In this document: positions 24,770 through 37,222 of the stretch, piece by piece
Numbering within the stretch: the stretch's first letter is position 1
How the letters are laid out: every line of letters starts with the position of its first letter
Notes under the pieces: generated by a model
Databases searched by the model: none
Seen by the model: the letters and a program-made list of their open reading frames with translations, nothing else
Told to the model about the DNA's origin: nothing
Assembly: GCA_037013495.1 (NCBI GenBank)
Contig: CM072803.1
Location: 17,195,501-17,259,500 of the forward strand
Direction: 5' to 3'
From: Hippophae tibetana
Taxonomy: Eukaryota > Streptophyta > Magnoliopsida > Rosales > Elaeagnaceae
DNA length: 64,000 nt
Program-made: the position numbers and the translations under genes

Positions 24770-24960
24770 AAGCTAGGGGTAAATAGTGATATTCTGCTAT
24801 TGTTATCAGGTATTCCTTGTCCTATAAAAGGAATCCTCATTTTCATTAATTAGACACAGTTTCCATAATAACAAACTTTGTACTCTAAAAATTATTTATG
24901 TAGTAATTATGTATCTAGAAACTATGAGTGAATAATAATCTCTTTAAGGTTCTTAGTTGA
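24770..24960 (+). promoter_or_regulatory. Pararetroviral promoter-like region
   Basis: A TATA box (TATAAAAG, 24823-24830) sits in a local GC-richer stretch. AATAA-like polyadenylation words follow within about 110 bases. Caulimovirids carry one such promoter/poly(A) region after the last frame. Activity is unknown. Confidence 0.4.
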
Positions 24961-26957
24961 TTTTTAAAATTACAATTATTACCAATATTATGAATAAAAT
25001 AAAATGCATTGACTCTTTCTATATTCTCTAGTATGTCTAATTTGGACACATTGTCATGTACAAATGCAAGAGGTTCACCATTACAATGAGAGATATTAAC
25101 TATTAAGGCTTGAACAAGCTAAAACATATGTAAAACTAATTAAATTTAAGTATGATAATTATAATCTAAGTGAATTAAGGATCTTAAATGATTAAATATT
25201 TGTTTATAAAATTTATAAAATTAATAAATAAGAAGATGAAGGTAAATGAACTAGACAAGTCTGTATAAAAATAAACATAAAAAATTATAAAGATAAATCA
25301 ATTTTTTAGTAAGAAAATTAAATGTTTCTCTTTAAATAATAATATGAAAGAAATAACAACTAGGGTTTCAAAATAGTTAACCACAGTTTGATGTCAAAGA
25401 AAATACAATATTAGATGAAAAGTTAACATCGTTAACTATTTGAGGTCACTAGGGATATTAAATATAAAATTTGAGGTAATCATAGTTTTTATATAAAATT
25501 CAGATGTATATATGAAGATATACTAAAATTCAGGGATTGTGGTACTTATTTTAACCAAAAGGAACATATATAGACCTATATTCTCAAAATAGTACAATAA
25601 CAATTTCCTAAGTTACTTTAAGATACACAAATGATCCAATTTCATGTTTTAAAGTGAGGATTTCATTACATGCTTGTCATATGTGACATAAGTGAAGGGT
25701 AAATGTGTTATTCAGAGGATTTGATACATTAGGTACCCATATTTAATAAAAAATACACATGTGAACCCATATTATCGTAACAATACACTAGTAGTTGCTA
25801 CATTTAATTTTAGGTATATTAGTGGTCTAAAATTAAAATGTAATTAGAATTCTAGCATGTATTATACATATGGGCAAAAACAATTATTGGGAGACTAGTT
25901 TTTAAAATAATTAAAGAATAAAAAATTTCATTAACTTAAAAAGATTATTTTAACATCAAAACCAAATGAAATCACGATGCTGAGAAAGAATCTTGAAAAA
26001 ATCACAAAAAAATCGAATCATGCTAAATATGATAGTTTTGTGATAAAACTTTAAGGTTTTTATTTTATATTAAAACATTTAAGTGGAGGAAAATACTTAG
26101 GTTCTAAAACTAAAAACAAGAGTATGCTTAAAAAGGGTGTACAACCCCAAAGAATAAAATGTCAAACAAACATAATTGTCTAGTCATAACAATGCATGTA
26201 AGCAAATAGTCTTAAAGAGATGTAAATAATATATATGACATAGAAATGTACATAACAAACCACAACAAATAACAAGTACAAAGGAAAGAGGAGATAACAC
26301 TCAAGTATTTAAGCTTGAAAAACACATCTTAATTTTCTTAGAAAGATATCTAAAGCAAAAGATAAAGAATAGTATGAAAAAAAATGAACACTAAAGAGTA
26401 GGAGAAAAAATGAGAAACAAGACATATTAGACAACAAAGGGAACAACCCAGTAAATTAGAGAAGATGTTGTTTATATGATATAACATGCTAATGATATGA
26501 TTGCCAAAAAAGGATCCTAATATTTTAGCATTACGTGATGAAATCATGCGATGTGATGTTCATGTAAAAAACTGTAGAATAAATGGCGGGTTGAAGATTA
26601 CAAAGTAGTTCATTGACGAAAAACAACTTTAAAGACGAATTTGTCCATAATTTTGGACCACTATGTAGCTAGAAATCCATGCTCAAGCATATGATACAAT
26701 TAAAGTATCAAATCGTCTGAACGATATAATTATTATTCACTTATGTCACATGTGTCAAGTATAAGATAAAGTCTTAATTTTAAAATATGAAATTGAACTA
26801 TTTGTACATCTTAAAATAAATAGGGAAACATTATTATACTATTTTGAGAATATGAGATCGAAAGGATACATTTTGATTAAATACCACTTACATATTGAAT
26901 CCATGGCATATATATATATATATATATGCATGTATGCATGCATGTGTGTATATATAT
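24961..26957. other. AT-rich intergenic DNA
   Basis: I see no gene, RNA gene or clear element. There is a TA repeat near 26908-26928 followed by a TGCATG-like repeat. The short frames here are low-complexity. Confidence 0.45.
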
Positions 26958-27550
26958 TAGGGATGAGTATTAGATCGAAATTGTGTGTTTATGGTCAATC
27001 TAAATTCAATTCAATCCTAATAGATTTGAAGATTTTCAATCTGAATCTAATCCGATGATATAATCAATCTGAGCCAATTTAAATCCGAGCATATCAGATT
27101 TTTTTGGATCGATAAAGTCATATTGATATTAAAATTTATTTATGAATTATTGTCATATATAAAACACGACATACACAAATTTAAATTTTAAATTAATATT
27201 TTTATAACAATATTATTATTTATAGTCACAACTAAAAAAAATCAAAACAATAAGAAGTATATGTTTGTATAATTATTAAATTATTATAAATATTTATATT
27301 TATTTTTTAAGCTAAAATAGTGATATAATATAACATAGTATTCATAATATTTAAATATAACATATTATAAAATAAAAATATTTATTTATAATTTAATAGT
27401 ATTTTAATTTAGGTCGGATATAACGGATTATAAAATCTATCAATCCGAATGGATTGTATAATTTTCAATCTAAATCCGATCGATCTATATAATTTATCAA
27501 TTCAATCCTATCAGAATCCGCGAAACTTATGGGAATCATATCATCCCTTA
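26958..27550. mobile_element. Putative hAT-type MITE next to the caulimovirid locus
   Basis: The left end TTAGGGATGAGTAT and right end ATCATCCCTTA are inverted copies of TAAGGGATGA. Subterminal ATCCGAT-, AATCCGA- and TTCAATC-like words recur in both orientations near both ends. The length of about 590 bp and lack of a transposase suit a MITE. I could not fix a clean 8-bp target duplication. Its right end abuts the first recognisable viral coding sequence. Confidence 0.45.
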
Positions 27551-27552
27551 TG

Positions 27553-29850
27553 ATCAACTGACCTACGGTCAGCTTATCAGTTTTGCTCAAAACCAGGGTC
27601 TTCAAATTTGTCAAGATTTGAAAATCCAAAAACAAATGAAATTGGAACTTAAAATGTCCAAAAGAGAAATTGGATCATTCTGCAAACAGTTTGATAGTAA
27701 TCTCTCTATTGAAAAAATCTGTGAGGGAACTTGCAGTAAAACTAAATCAAACCCTTATAAGGAATCAAATAAAACTTATAAGAAATTTTTAAAATCAAGA
27801 AAACATTTCTTTGAAAAAAGAATGAATTTCTACAACAAACCTTATAAAAGAAATTTTAATAAGGAATCAAAACAACATAAAAAACCCTTTAATTTTTTTA
27901 AAGAGTTTAAATGTTATAAATGTGGCAAGAAAGGTCACACAGCTAGTTTCTGCAAGATGTCTAAAAAAACTCCATGAATTAAAACTTGAAGAAGACACCT
28001 ATGCTAAAATATCTGCCCTAATGGTAGATACATCATCGTCTGAGCTTGACCAATGGTCAAGCGACGAATCTAATCCCCAGGATGATGAATTTGCAACCAG
28101 CAATTCGGATTCCTCCATTAAAAATATTAATGTACTAACTAAGGATGAAGATGAACAACTTCAAGAAACAATCCTTAAGTTAAATGATTCATCAATAACC
28201 AAACTTTACGTAGAATATCTAAGTACATGTTTGGCCAAATCACAATCAATTAAAAAAAATTCTGAACTTCCAAATACCAGCACAGGCTATTACAACCTCA
28301 CTGCTGTTCTGGAAGGAAAGAACAAAGCCATCACACCAGAAAGTCAAATTCAAGACTTAAAAATTGAAATCAAAACTATTAAACTGGAACTCCACCAGCT
28401 TAAAGAAAAATTAAAAGAATACGATATTAAGTTTCAACTACTTAATAATGGAGAAAAAATATCAACTTATGTGAGTGATTCTGATGATGATCTTACTCCC
28501 AATAATCAAGAAATCCAAAATTTGAGAAAAATTACCACTAGGAAATATAAAATCAATATAACATTAATATTCCATGACGAATCAAAACTAGAAACCATTG
28601 CCCTATTTGACACAGGGGCTGACCTAAATTGCATCATACCATCAATAGTTCCCAGAAGGTTTTATAAACCAACTGAAGAACGACTTAATTCAGCCAATAA
28701 ATCTCAAATGAGTATTATTGGGAAAACTGAGATATCTATCCAAAAAGGATTATACCTTATCAACAGCCCATTTCTTATAGTATCTGACATAGGCTACTCG
28801 GTTATATTGGGTACTCCCTTTATGGATATCATTACCCCATATTCTGTTAAACATGACAGGATTTCTTTCAAAATTGGAAGAGAGGCCTTCAGCTTCCCTT
28901 TCATTGAAGAACCAAAAACCAGAGATCTTAATCTCATCAAAACATATTCAATCTCTACAAAAGAGATTTCTGTTCTTATAAAACATAGAGAAAAGGACCT
29001 TCTCTATCTCAAAACCAAACTTCAGTCTCATACTGTTGAGAAAGAACTTCAAATCCCAGAGATCAAAGACAAAATCTCTAAATTACAAACATCTTTTGAG
29101 AAAGAGGTTTGCTCTGAATTACCCAGTGCATTCTGGGAAAGAAAAGAACATATGGTAGATTTACCATATGAATCATCCTTCAATGAGAAGGATATTCCTA
29201 CAAAGGCAAGGCCTATTCAAATGAATGGTGACCTTGAGCAATTCTGTAGAAAGGAAATCGCTGATCTCTTATCTAAGAAACTCATATCAAAATCCAGATC
29301 GCCGTGGAGCTGTGCGGCCTTCTATGTCAACAAATCTGCTGAGATTGAGAGAGGAACTCCTCGGCTAGTTATCAATTACAAACCTTTGAACCAAGCCTTA
29401 AAATGGATTAGGTACCCTATCCCAAATAAAAAGGACTTACTTCAAAGATTGTATTCATCATCCATATTTTCAAAGTTTGATATGAAATCAGGCTTCTGGA
29501 AAACTCAAATCGAGCCTCAACATAGGTACAAAACTGCTTTCACTGTTCCATTCAGACAGTTTGAGTGGAATGTTATGCCATTTGGGCTCAAAAACGCACC
29601 TTCTGAGTTTCAAAGGATTATGAATGACATATTCAACCCTTACTCAGAATTTTGTATTGTGTACATCGATGATGTACTTGTATTTTCAAAAGATGTCAGA
29701 CAACACATCAGACATCTCAAAACTTTCTTCCATATCATCAAGAGGAATGGACTCGCTTTATCAGCCAAGAAAATGACTCTTTTTCAAACAAACATTAGGT
29801 TTCTTGGACACAGTGTATCCAATGGAACAGTAATTTCTATCAGGGATAAA
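27553..29850 (+). pseudogene. Endogenous caulimovirid: coat C-terminus, zinc knuckle, protease and RT (+ fragment)
   Basis: Two overlapping frames (27618-27977 and 27922-29856) hold, in order: a basic coat C-terminal region; a CCHC zinc knuckle (CYKCGKKGHTASFC, near 27910-27952); a Ser/Asp-rich linker and coiled-coil-like Glu/Lys stretch; a retropepsin (FDTGADLNC near 28605-28635); and an RT with FYVNK, INYKPLN, KFDMKSGFW, PFGLKNAP and the catalytic box YIDDVLVFS (near 29665-29690). The knuckle and polymerase parts are in different frames, so at least one frameshift separates them. The reading stops just after the RT C-terminal FLGHSV. RNase H is missing and the frame runs into inverted viral sequence near 29.85 kb. 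Over 640 continuous codons make this much better kept than the other copies, but it cannot make a complete polyprotein. There is no integrase. Confidence 0.85.
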
Positions 29851-32779
29851 GAGTAGAGTGGAGACTGCATCCTGTATAGGAGCTCCTTGATGGGAAAGTA
29901 TGGGGGTACCATACTCGTCACTCAATATTGCATTGGTAATATCTGACTGTTGTTGTTTTGAAAGATGGTGATCCCACCATCCTTTTAGTTGGCCTGAGAA
30001 GCCAGCTATTAGTAATTCAACAACTGTTTTATCAGTTGTACCCATTTGGGTTTTATAAGCATTTGACGCCATGGTCATTTGCTGTAAGATATTTAATATC
30101 TCATGATCAGTCATTCCATCAATGTTCCAAACATAGATAGAAGATGCATTATATTTTGATTGGCCAAGCTGACTAGGTTGGGTTCCTATGGTGTGAGGAT
30201 ACCTAACTGGGCTAGGTTCTTGCCAAGCTAATTTTTGTAGGTGAGGAATTGGTTCTAAAACGGATTCAGAATCACTATCCTATGATGATACTTCAGATCC
30301 TAGTTTGCTAAGAATGCTAAGATCTTGTAATGGTTTATGGGTTGATTTTGAAGTCACTGGTGACTCAGGAACAATTATTCCTATTTTGTTTGAAAATTGG
30401 TCTTCTAATTGGGATCTTAGGGTGTTATTCCAATTTTGAAGTTTTTCAAATTTTGATGTAATTTCTTCCTGGGCTGGTTTGGAGACCTGGAATGGTTTGA
30501 AGATAGGGTTCTTAACTATTCTATCTGTTGTTTGATAAGAGGTAGAGGGAATATCTATTTTTAGATTTTTCTCTATCCTAATTAATTGTTTTCCTAAAGT
30601 ATTTAGGCTTATGTTGGTATAATTATTTTGGGTAACTATGTTTTTGAGGTTGGTTGCCTGGTTCTCTTGAGGGTTCTTGAGAGGAAATGCTTCTACCTGA
30701 CTATCCTGGTAAGGGATGGTAATAGGTCTTAATGGAGGATGCTCAGCTTCAACCGATCCTTCTGGAGTTTCCCATATGGGTAACTTCTTTTTTGTTTTGA
30801 TCATGTTAACTTCGTTAACTAGATCATCTGTTTCTTCTAAAAACTTATCGAAGTCATCTAATGTGATTTCGCTAGGTTTAATTTCTGAAAAGGTTTTAAT
30901 CTGTGGCGTCAAGACTACTAATTCTGTAGTTAATGGCTCTACTGGTTCATTTTCTAAAAGCATATCGAAGTCAGCCTCTGTGACATCCGAGACACTAATT
31001 GAAGGGAATAATTTATAATGTGGAACTATAGCTATAGGTTCTATGGCTATTGGTGTTTGTTTTGGATCCTGAATGGTAACTGGTAGGTTACCTATTAAGA
31101 CCGTTGATGGTTTGACCAAGTCAACAGGTTTTACTGTTTTATTTGACTTAAGGTCAACTAATGGTTCTGTGCAAACCTGTTTATGGTTATCTATTGATGA
31201 GGATCTATCTACGTTATCCTGGATTTGGGTAAGCATATGATCTGGTAATATTTCTAATGGTTGGACTATTGATATTAGGCTAACTGGTTCAGGGTTAACT
31301 TGTGGTGATGATGATTCTATTATGTCTTCCTGGCTAAGGTCAACCATAGTATCTATCGATTCTTCTTCTTTGTTTATTTTGTTAACAAAGGAATACCTGG
31401 TTTGGTCGATGACTACAGATGCTAGTCCTTTTGATTTTCTATAGATTTTTAGCCAGTCTATAAAACCTATATAATTGTTATGTTCTTTAATATAACGCTC
31501 ATGTTTTCTATAGCAACAATGCCTAGCTTTTTCTGAGTGTGTATTATAGAACCAAAATTTTATGGGTTTATGGTGTCTCTCATACAGATCCATCCTGAGA
31601 ATCCTTGGATGCAAATGTTCTTCCTGGTCCTGGTCAAATGTTATTACATTCAGTTCATTAATCCTAGGTTCTTGGCTAGGTGCTAATGATTGAGTTGGTG
31701 ATGAAGGGAATATGGGTGATAACTGAGGTGATTCACTCATCTCAGACTCAACAGTGTATACTGGTCTGGGTACCTGGGTACTACAGTCTACTCCTTTGAG
31801 TTTTGTTTTCCTAAGTAAATCAGATGTTGATGACCTAGGGTTTTGTTTGAATGGGAAATCCATTTCTGAAAAATCTGAGGCACTCGAAGAGCATCTCATT
31901 GATGAAGATCTATTGAATCCTATTTCAATATTTCCATTTTTATATTTTATTATTTCAGAAAGTTCTGTGTGTTGTTCAGCTACTTCCTGGTGATGAGTTT
32001 CAGATGTTGGTTGGCAAATTCCTTTTAGTAGCCACCTATCTGGGTATACTACGCTATCCCAACTAATTGGTCTAGGTATTGTAATGTTGGACCTAGACAA
32101 ATCTGTCTGTAATAATAAGGTTTCTCCTTTAGTAGAGTTATGAATATTTTTTATGTCCCAAGTGGACGTCATAATCTTATAATGTACTCTAAATAATAAG
32201 GCTACCATAATTGTTCATGGTAACACATTAGTATTATGAGTTTGGATTTGAAGAGTTAATGTTTTTAATATTTGGGGATCTGTAATAGACGCTACTATGT
32301 TTGGAAAACAGTTAAAAGATATAGGTCCTAAACCTAAACCTGTTTCTACAGTTCCTATTAGAGATTCCTTGAAATCTGTTAATCTAGCATCCCTTAAGAC
32401 TGCTAGTATTGATGAACTTAACCCTAGTCGGGTTAAAGGTCTTAATCCAATCTGGACTAGGCCTATATGCACATATTTAAATTTTGAATCATAATGTTTT
32501 TGTAATGATTCTTTTGAAAGAAGTTGGATTGATTCAAAAGGTAATGAAAGTTGAAGATCTTTCTTCGGTTTTAATAATGTAATCTGTTTTGAAAAGATTT
32601 TTTAACTTCTTTTGATAAACTTGATTTTTACTGATCCTTGGAACTTTCCAACGATCAATTGATTTTTCAAAATTTTCAATAGTAACCTCGTTACTATTGG
32701 TAATGTATGACTTCTTAGAAGAAGATGATGAAATTTTATTAAGTAAAGGTGATGATGCTGAATAGTTTTTATGCGACAT
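29850..32779 (-). pseudogene. Endogenous caulimovirid: movement protein and coat N-terminal region (- fragment)
   Basis: On the - strand from 32779 downwards: an N-terminal piece (32779-32534); a 30K-type movement-protein core (32472-32215, with HIGLVQIGLRPLTR and LRDARL); its C-terminal part (PISWDSVVYPDRW) at the start of a 642-codon frame (32208-30280); a long Ser/Pro/Glu-rich linker; and a coat-like segment (30114-29850) with GFSGQLKGWWD. Stops or frameshifts lie near 32480-32533, 32209-32214 and 30115-30279. A 30K movement protein is a plant-virus gene and sets this apart from LTR retrotransposons. The fragment ends within the coat region, tail to tail with the + strand polymerase fragment. 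Both are probably from one viral lineage, rearranged at or after integration. Confidence 0.82.
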
Positions 32780-33051
32780 GTTATAAAAATTAAAATTTAA
32801 ATTGTAAACAAATATGGTTAAAACTAATCACCAATATAATATGTATTGTATGTTAAATACGATTCTTAATCAATAAATTGCAAGTCTATGAATAACAAAC
32901 AAGATACAGAGTATATGTCATGAAATTTGAGTTATGGAATTATTTTAAACTATCAATGCATGAAATATTTAACATTTAAGTTCTTGTTCTATCTCTTATA
33001 AGAACACTTATAACTAATAACACTTACCTACTAGAATTGGTCGTTTGCTAA

Positions 33052-33075
33052 ACCACCGGTATTTATAAGGTTTTA
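33052..33075 (-). promoter_or_regulatory. TATA-box candidate upstream of the movement-protein fragment
   Basis: On the - strand the phrase CCTTATAAATACCGG occurs about 280 bases before the first movement-protein codon, in a local GC-richer region (33030-33190). The spacing suits a pararetroviral leader. I did not find a tRNA-Met primer-binding site here, so the full viral intergenic region is not shown. Confidence 0.35.
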
Positions 33076-33259
33076 ATGCCTTGAACGCCTTTCACACGGC
33101 TTAAGCGGGACTTACAACCCTTCACTCGGATCTATGCATTACTGCAGCAACCTTACCTCTTCTATTAGAGTGAACAGTTAAGTTATACGTATTAGTACAA
33201 GCTAGTACTGAAATTCTAAGAAACCCATGCTTCTTATAAGGTCTAACAAAAAGTTGATT

Positions 33260-36186
33260 GGCAAGTAGTATTCATATTATAAATTGGGAGTGATAATATT
33301 TTAAAGGGAAAATTAGAAAAATAAAAGAAGAATATTTAAAAATATGTTTTATATATAATCCACATATTTGATTAATTTTATTTTAAAACCCTTCTAAAAA
33401 GGAACATTTTTTTTATTTTCTACATTTTAAACATGTTTTTGAGATATATTTTCAATTTAATTTTTGATAGAAATATGTTATCATAAATGTTAAAAAGAAT
33501 AAAATTTATATTATATAATATACGTGTAGAACCTACAATATTCAAAATGTTACAAAAATTGAATACATGTATAACATAATTATTTTTGAAGTTGGATTTG
33601 ATTTTATTGTATTTGATTGTTAGAAAATAAATGCATTAAAATTTCAATAATAATGAAATTTTAACAGTAATATTTATTTGGGACAAGAGTCATCAAAGAC
33701 ACGTAGATTAGATCTTAAGTAATTATTAGTTATTTAGAATAAAAAAGAGATATTTTTGTCCAATTGTAATTACAAAATGAGATCATAGAAAGATAAAAAA
33801 TTAATTTTTAGTAAAATTTACAATAAAATATTATTATTTTGATACGTGTTATTAAAATATTATTATTTAAATTATAATAAACAAAAATTAAAACTAAAAA
33901 ATAAAAAAAATAGAAAAAATGACATACTACAATGTTAATGTTGTTAAATATTGATAATAATAATAATTAAAATTACAATTTTAATTTCTACTAATATAAT
34001 CATGAGTAAATTATGTGATAAATTTAATTAAAAAATACTTAAAAAATGATTTTATTATTCTCGGCCCGATTTTTAAAAACAACAAGATAAAAAAATGTTA
34101 TTCATAACATATAGAATTAAAAAATTCAAATAATATAAATTAAAATAATTAATCCAACTCATTGCCATATTTTTTACTTCGTGTACAATAAGATTACATC
34201 ATTGTAATATAGTAAAGAGTCAAGGTTTAAGATTAACTCAAAATTAATAATCCAAATAATCAAAATATTAGTTTTGCTCGATCTTTTATAAGTTAATCCA
34301 TACAAACAGAAATGACCCTAATGTATCGCCTGAATGATGAAGGAGATCGTAGATAATATTAATTTTGTAAATATTTATTCATTTCAAATTTTATTAATTC
34401 TCGTAAGTGTACGAATTATTTATTGAAATAATAAGTATATTTCAAAGGTTAATTCAAGAAAATAATATTGTATGATTTTTAAATATTATTTAAATTTTAA
34501 AAACAAAATTAAACCTAATATTCTATTAATTTGATTTTTGAAAAAAAAACTAATCTAATGCATAAAGATAAAGATAAACATGGATTCAACAAATACTCAT
34601 GCAATTTAATGCATTCATAAAAAATGGAGAATAATGGATATAATAATTCAGTAATTATACTTACTTATATTATTTAGGTTATTAAAGATATAATTTGATA
34701 TTTATTGATTTTTTTCTTTTTGGTACGAAAGTATCTTAGATGGGCCCAAATTCTTTAGTTTAATATTAGTTAATTAATATCCTTAGGTGGGATCTTATTA
34801 ATTCATTAAGTATGAAATTTTAACTTTATTTATAAGAAAATAACAAGCCATTTAATCACAACTTTAGGCGGATTGAGCTAATTAGACTTTAATCAAGATG
34901 TTCAAATTAAACTTAAGAATTTAACTATCTGAAAAATAACTTTCAAGTTTTAAAACTATTTAAAGAAATATGTTGTTAATACATTTTCAAATAATAATTC
35001 TTTGTAAATTTTTTTGAAATATAGTTTCACTTTATATATCCAAATAATTAAATATAAAATAAAAGAGTATTACTCTAAATTAAGTCCACGTAATTAAATC
35101 TTAATTTTAACTCTCATGTTAAGTTTGTTATTAAGAGTAATGTACTTCTTCATAGAACATTATTTATAAAAAAAATTGAATAAAAATAAAATCAATTTAT
35201 TTTAAAAAAATGTTTTACCTATTCAATATTTTGCAAGTGTAATAAAGTTATTATTATATCATATTCACTATTAACCATACATATTATAATTGATCATAAA
35301 TAAATCAAGAATGACATAGAAACATATATATATATATATATATTACAAAAAGAATATAATTAATATCTTAACAATATCATTACATAACTTTAAAGAGTTG
35401 ATTTTAAGACTGAAAAAACTTTGATAGTAATTACACTTCAAAATTTGTTGAATCAAAATTAGAAGCTACTAAACATAAACATGTCATATTTATAGGAGAG
35501 AATGTGAAAAAAACTTGTGTTTTTGTCGTAGCACGATTGTATCGTAACTAGATTTTTGACCAGTTTAAACCTTCTTGTGTCGCGGTATACAATTATTATT
35601 TTTCTTTATTTTTCATTATTTTTTTTCTTCACTTTAGATAATATCAAATAAATAATATTCATTTAAGCTCCAAAAAATGTGATAAACATGATTCAAATAT
35701 TTTTCTTTATTTTAATATTTATATATTAAAATACTTATAAAATACTACAATATATTCATTAATTTGAATAAATAGATTTTTCTAAAATATAATAGAATAA
35801 AACAAATATAAATTCATTTTATTAATTAAATAACATTAAAACATGATATATTTAATGTTTTAAGTGCTCATCAATAAAGTGGCCATGTTCTTAGAAAAAA
35901 ATGTTTTATTATATTCATAATTATGTAAAATACTAGAATCCTAAATTTTGATATTTTTCTTCACTCGTCCTACATTTATTAAAATAATAAATATAAAAAA
36001 AATATTTAATATCATATTAATATTTATTTTAAAAAATATATTTTTTCTTTAATGTTTTCAAAATAATTATATTATTTATACTCGTTATTAGTCAAGTTAT
36101 TAACATTTTACATATTTAAGTGAACTAAGTAACATTGAGGTATAAATTAATTGTTACATATATTCAATAAAAACAAAGGAGATTAT
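33260..36186. other. Long AT-rich intergenic stretch
   Basis: About 2.9 kb of A/T-rich DNA with an (AT)n run near 35321-35342 and no plausible coding frame, RNA gene or transposon end that I can support. Confidence 0.5.
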
Positions 36187-36874
36187 TGTTACATCCCGTT
36201 TAAATTGTTTCGCAAAATCCAAAGAAATAGTTGTTGCCTAAAAGATTTAGATTTTTCTACATGCGAAAGTTCTAGCGTGACCTAGAGATATCTAGAATAA
36301 GATATAGTTGGATGGACTCAACTCAAGCTTTGAAGTATCTAAAATGCTCTAGAGTATACTAACATGTGCTTGAATGTGGTAGAATGAGCTGAAATATTCT
36401 AGAACGTGTTGGATGATTAATAAAGGATGTGAAAGTCTCTAGAAACTTACGGAACATCCTAGAACTTGTATGAAGGAACTAGACAAACCTAAAAGATTCT
36501 AGAGTTGTGTAGAAGATTCTAAAACCTTGTGGCATATTGTATATAAAACTAGAACACTCTTGTACATTCTAGACTTAGAAGGATTTAGAAAGTTGTGACA
36601 TAGTTTTAAGCTTGGAGTCACATTATAAATAGATCTATTGGTCTTCATTTGTATTCATCCTTGAAAAATGGTAAGACAATCTTTCTATACATCAATACAA
36701 GATATTCTTTACAAATTCTCTCTCTGTAGTTCTTGCTTTGCTCTTGGATTCTCTCAATCTTTAAGTCTCTTCCTAATTTCTTTGGAGTATTTCGTTTGGT
36801 TTGAAAGACAGATTTAATGCAACGGATCGTAATAAGTATCGTACGATCGTTATTTGAAATTTAAGATCGTGACA
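36187..36874 (+). mobile_element. Solo-LTR-like element with repeated TTCTAGAA-type motifs
   Basis: It begins TGTTACATCCCG and ends GATCGTGACA, the TG...CA ends of an LTR with TGTTAC/GTGACA inverted tips. A TATA box (TATAAATA, 36624-36631) and a downstream T/C-rich transcript-like region fit U3-R-U5. No internal sequence or primer-binding site follows, so it is probably a solo LTR. I see no clear 5-bp target duplication (ATTAT against ATATA), which weakens the exact ends. The U3 part is packed with CTAGAA and TTCTAGA words. Confidence 0.6.
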
Positions 36875-37094
36875 ATATATTTACATTTTTTTAATATAAA
36901 AATATTGAAGTAGACTATGGTTACATTTTTTAACATACAAATATTAATAAGATTGAATAAAATATTCTATTAGTCTAAAAAATTAATATATATATATATA
37001 TATATAAAAGCGTCTTGAAATCATTCATCTAATCGTATACTATTTCATACTTCAAGCAATTTAAAAGAAAATGAGTCTATAGATAAAGAGACCT

Positions 37095-37222
37095 AAACAG
37101 TAAACAGCCCTAATCTCATATTCTCATTCTCATTTCTAACCCTTTTCTCATTCACATCCGTCACTAACCTTGCTTCATTTCATCGTCGCCTCTACGCTTC
37201 CATCTTCAAGCTTCAATTCAAG
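37095..37222 (+). other. 5'UTR exon of the complex I subunit gene
   Basis: A CT-rich leader ends in CAATTCAAG followed by GTATGATC, a good donor site. The matching acceptor (AAAATATAG, ending at 38753) lies two bases before the start codon at 38756. Inferred from sequence pattern; the transcription start is not determined. Confidence 0.5.

Larger units (their letters stand above)
17450..24960 (+). mobile_element. Decayed tungro/badna-type endogenous caulimovirid, split by later insertions
   Basis: Fragments in order on the + strand fit one viral genome: a coat/linker-like segment (YWEERNRKILKIHDLIKEN near 17550); a protease relic (YVDT-stop-A near 18320-18340); RT and RNase H pieces at 19.68-20.86 kb; an open frame at 21522-21764; a Cys/His-rich C-terminal piece (CFYTKKITKDHKCIFC) near 24545; and a promoter-like region with a TATA box near 24823. 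Stops and frameshifts occur throughout. A CACTA-like element (18934-19664) and a MITE-like element (about 22099-22955) interrupt it, and 22.96-24.38 kb may be further inserted DNA. Known family: RT of this wording is typical of tungroviruses and related endogenous caulimovirids. That all fragments come from one insertion is inferred from collinearity. It is a different lineage from the copies at 5-7 and 27-33 kb. Confidence 0.65.

Noticed and set aside
30716..31993. + strand frames opposite the movement-protein/coat frame
   Set aside because: Shadows of the 642-codon - strand frame.
27553..32779. Reading the locus as an LTR retrotransposon
   Set aside because: It has a 30K-type movement protein, no integrase and no flanking LTR pair that I can see.
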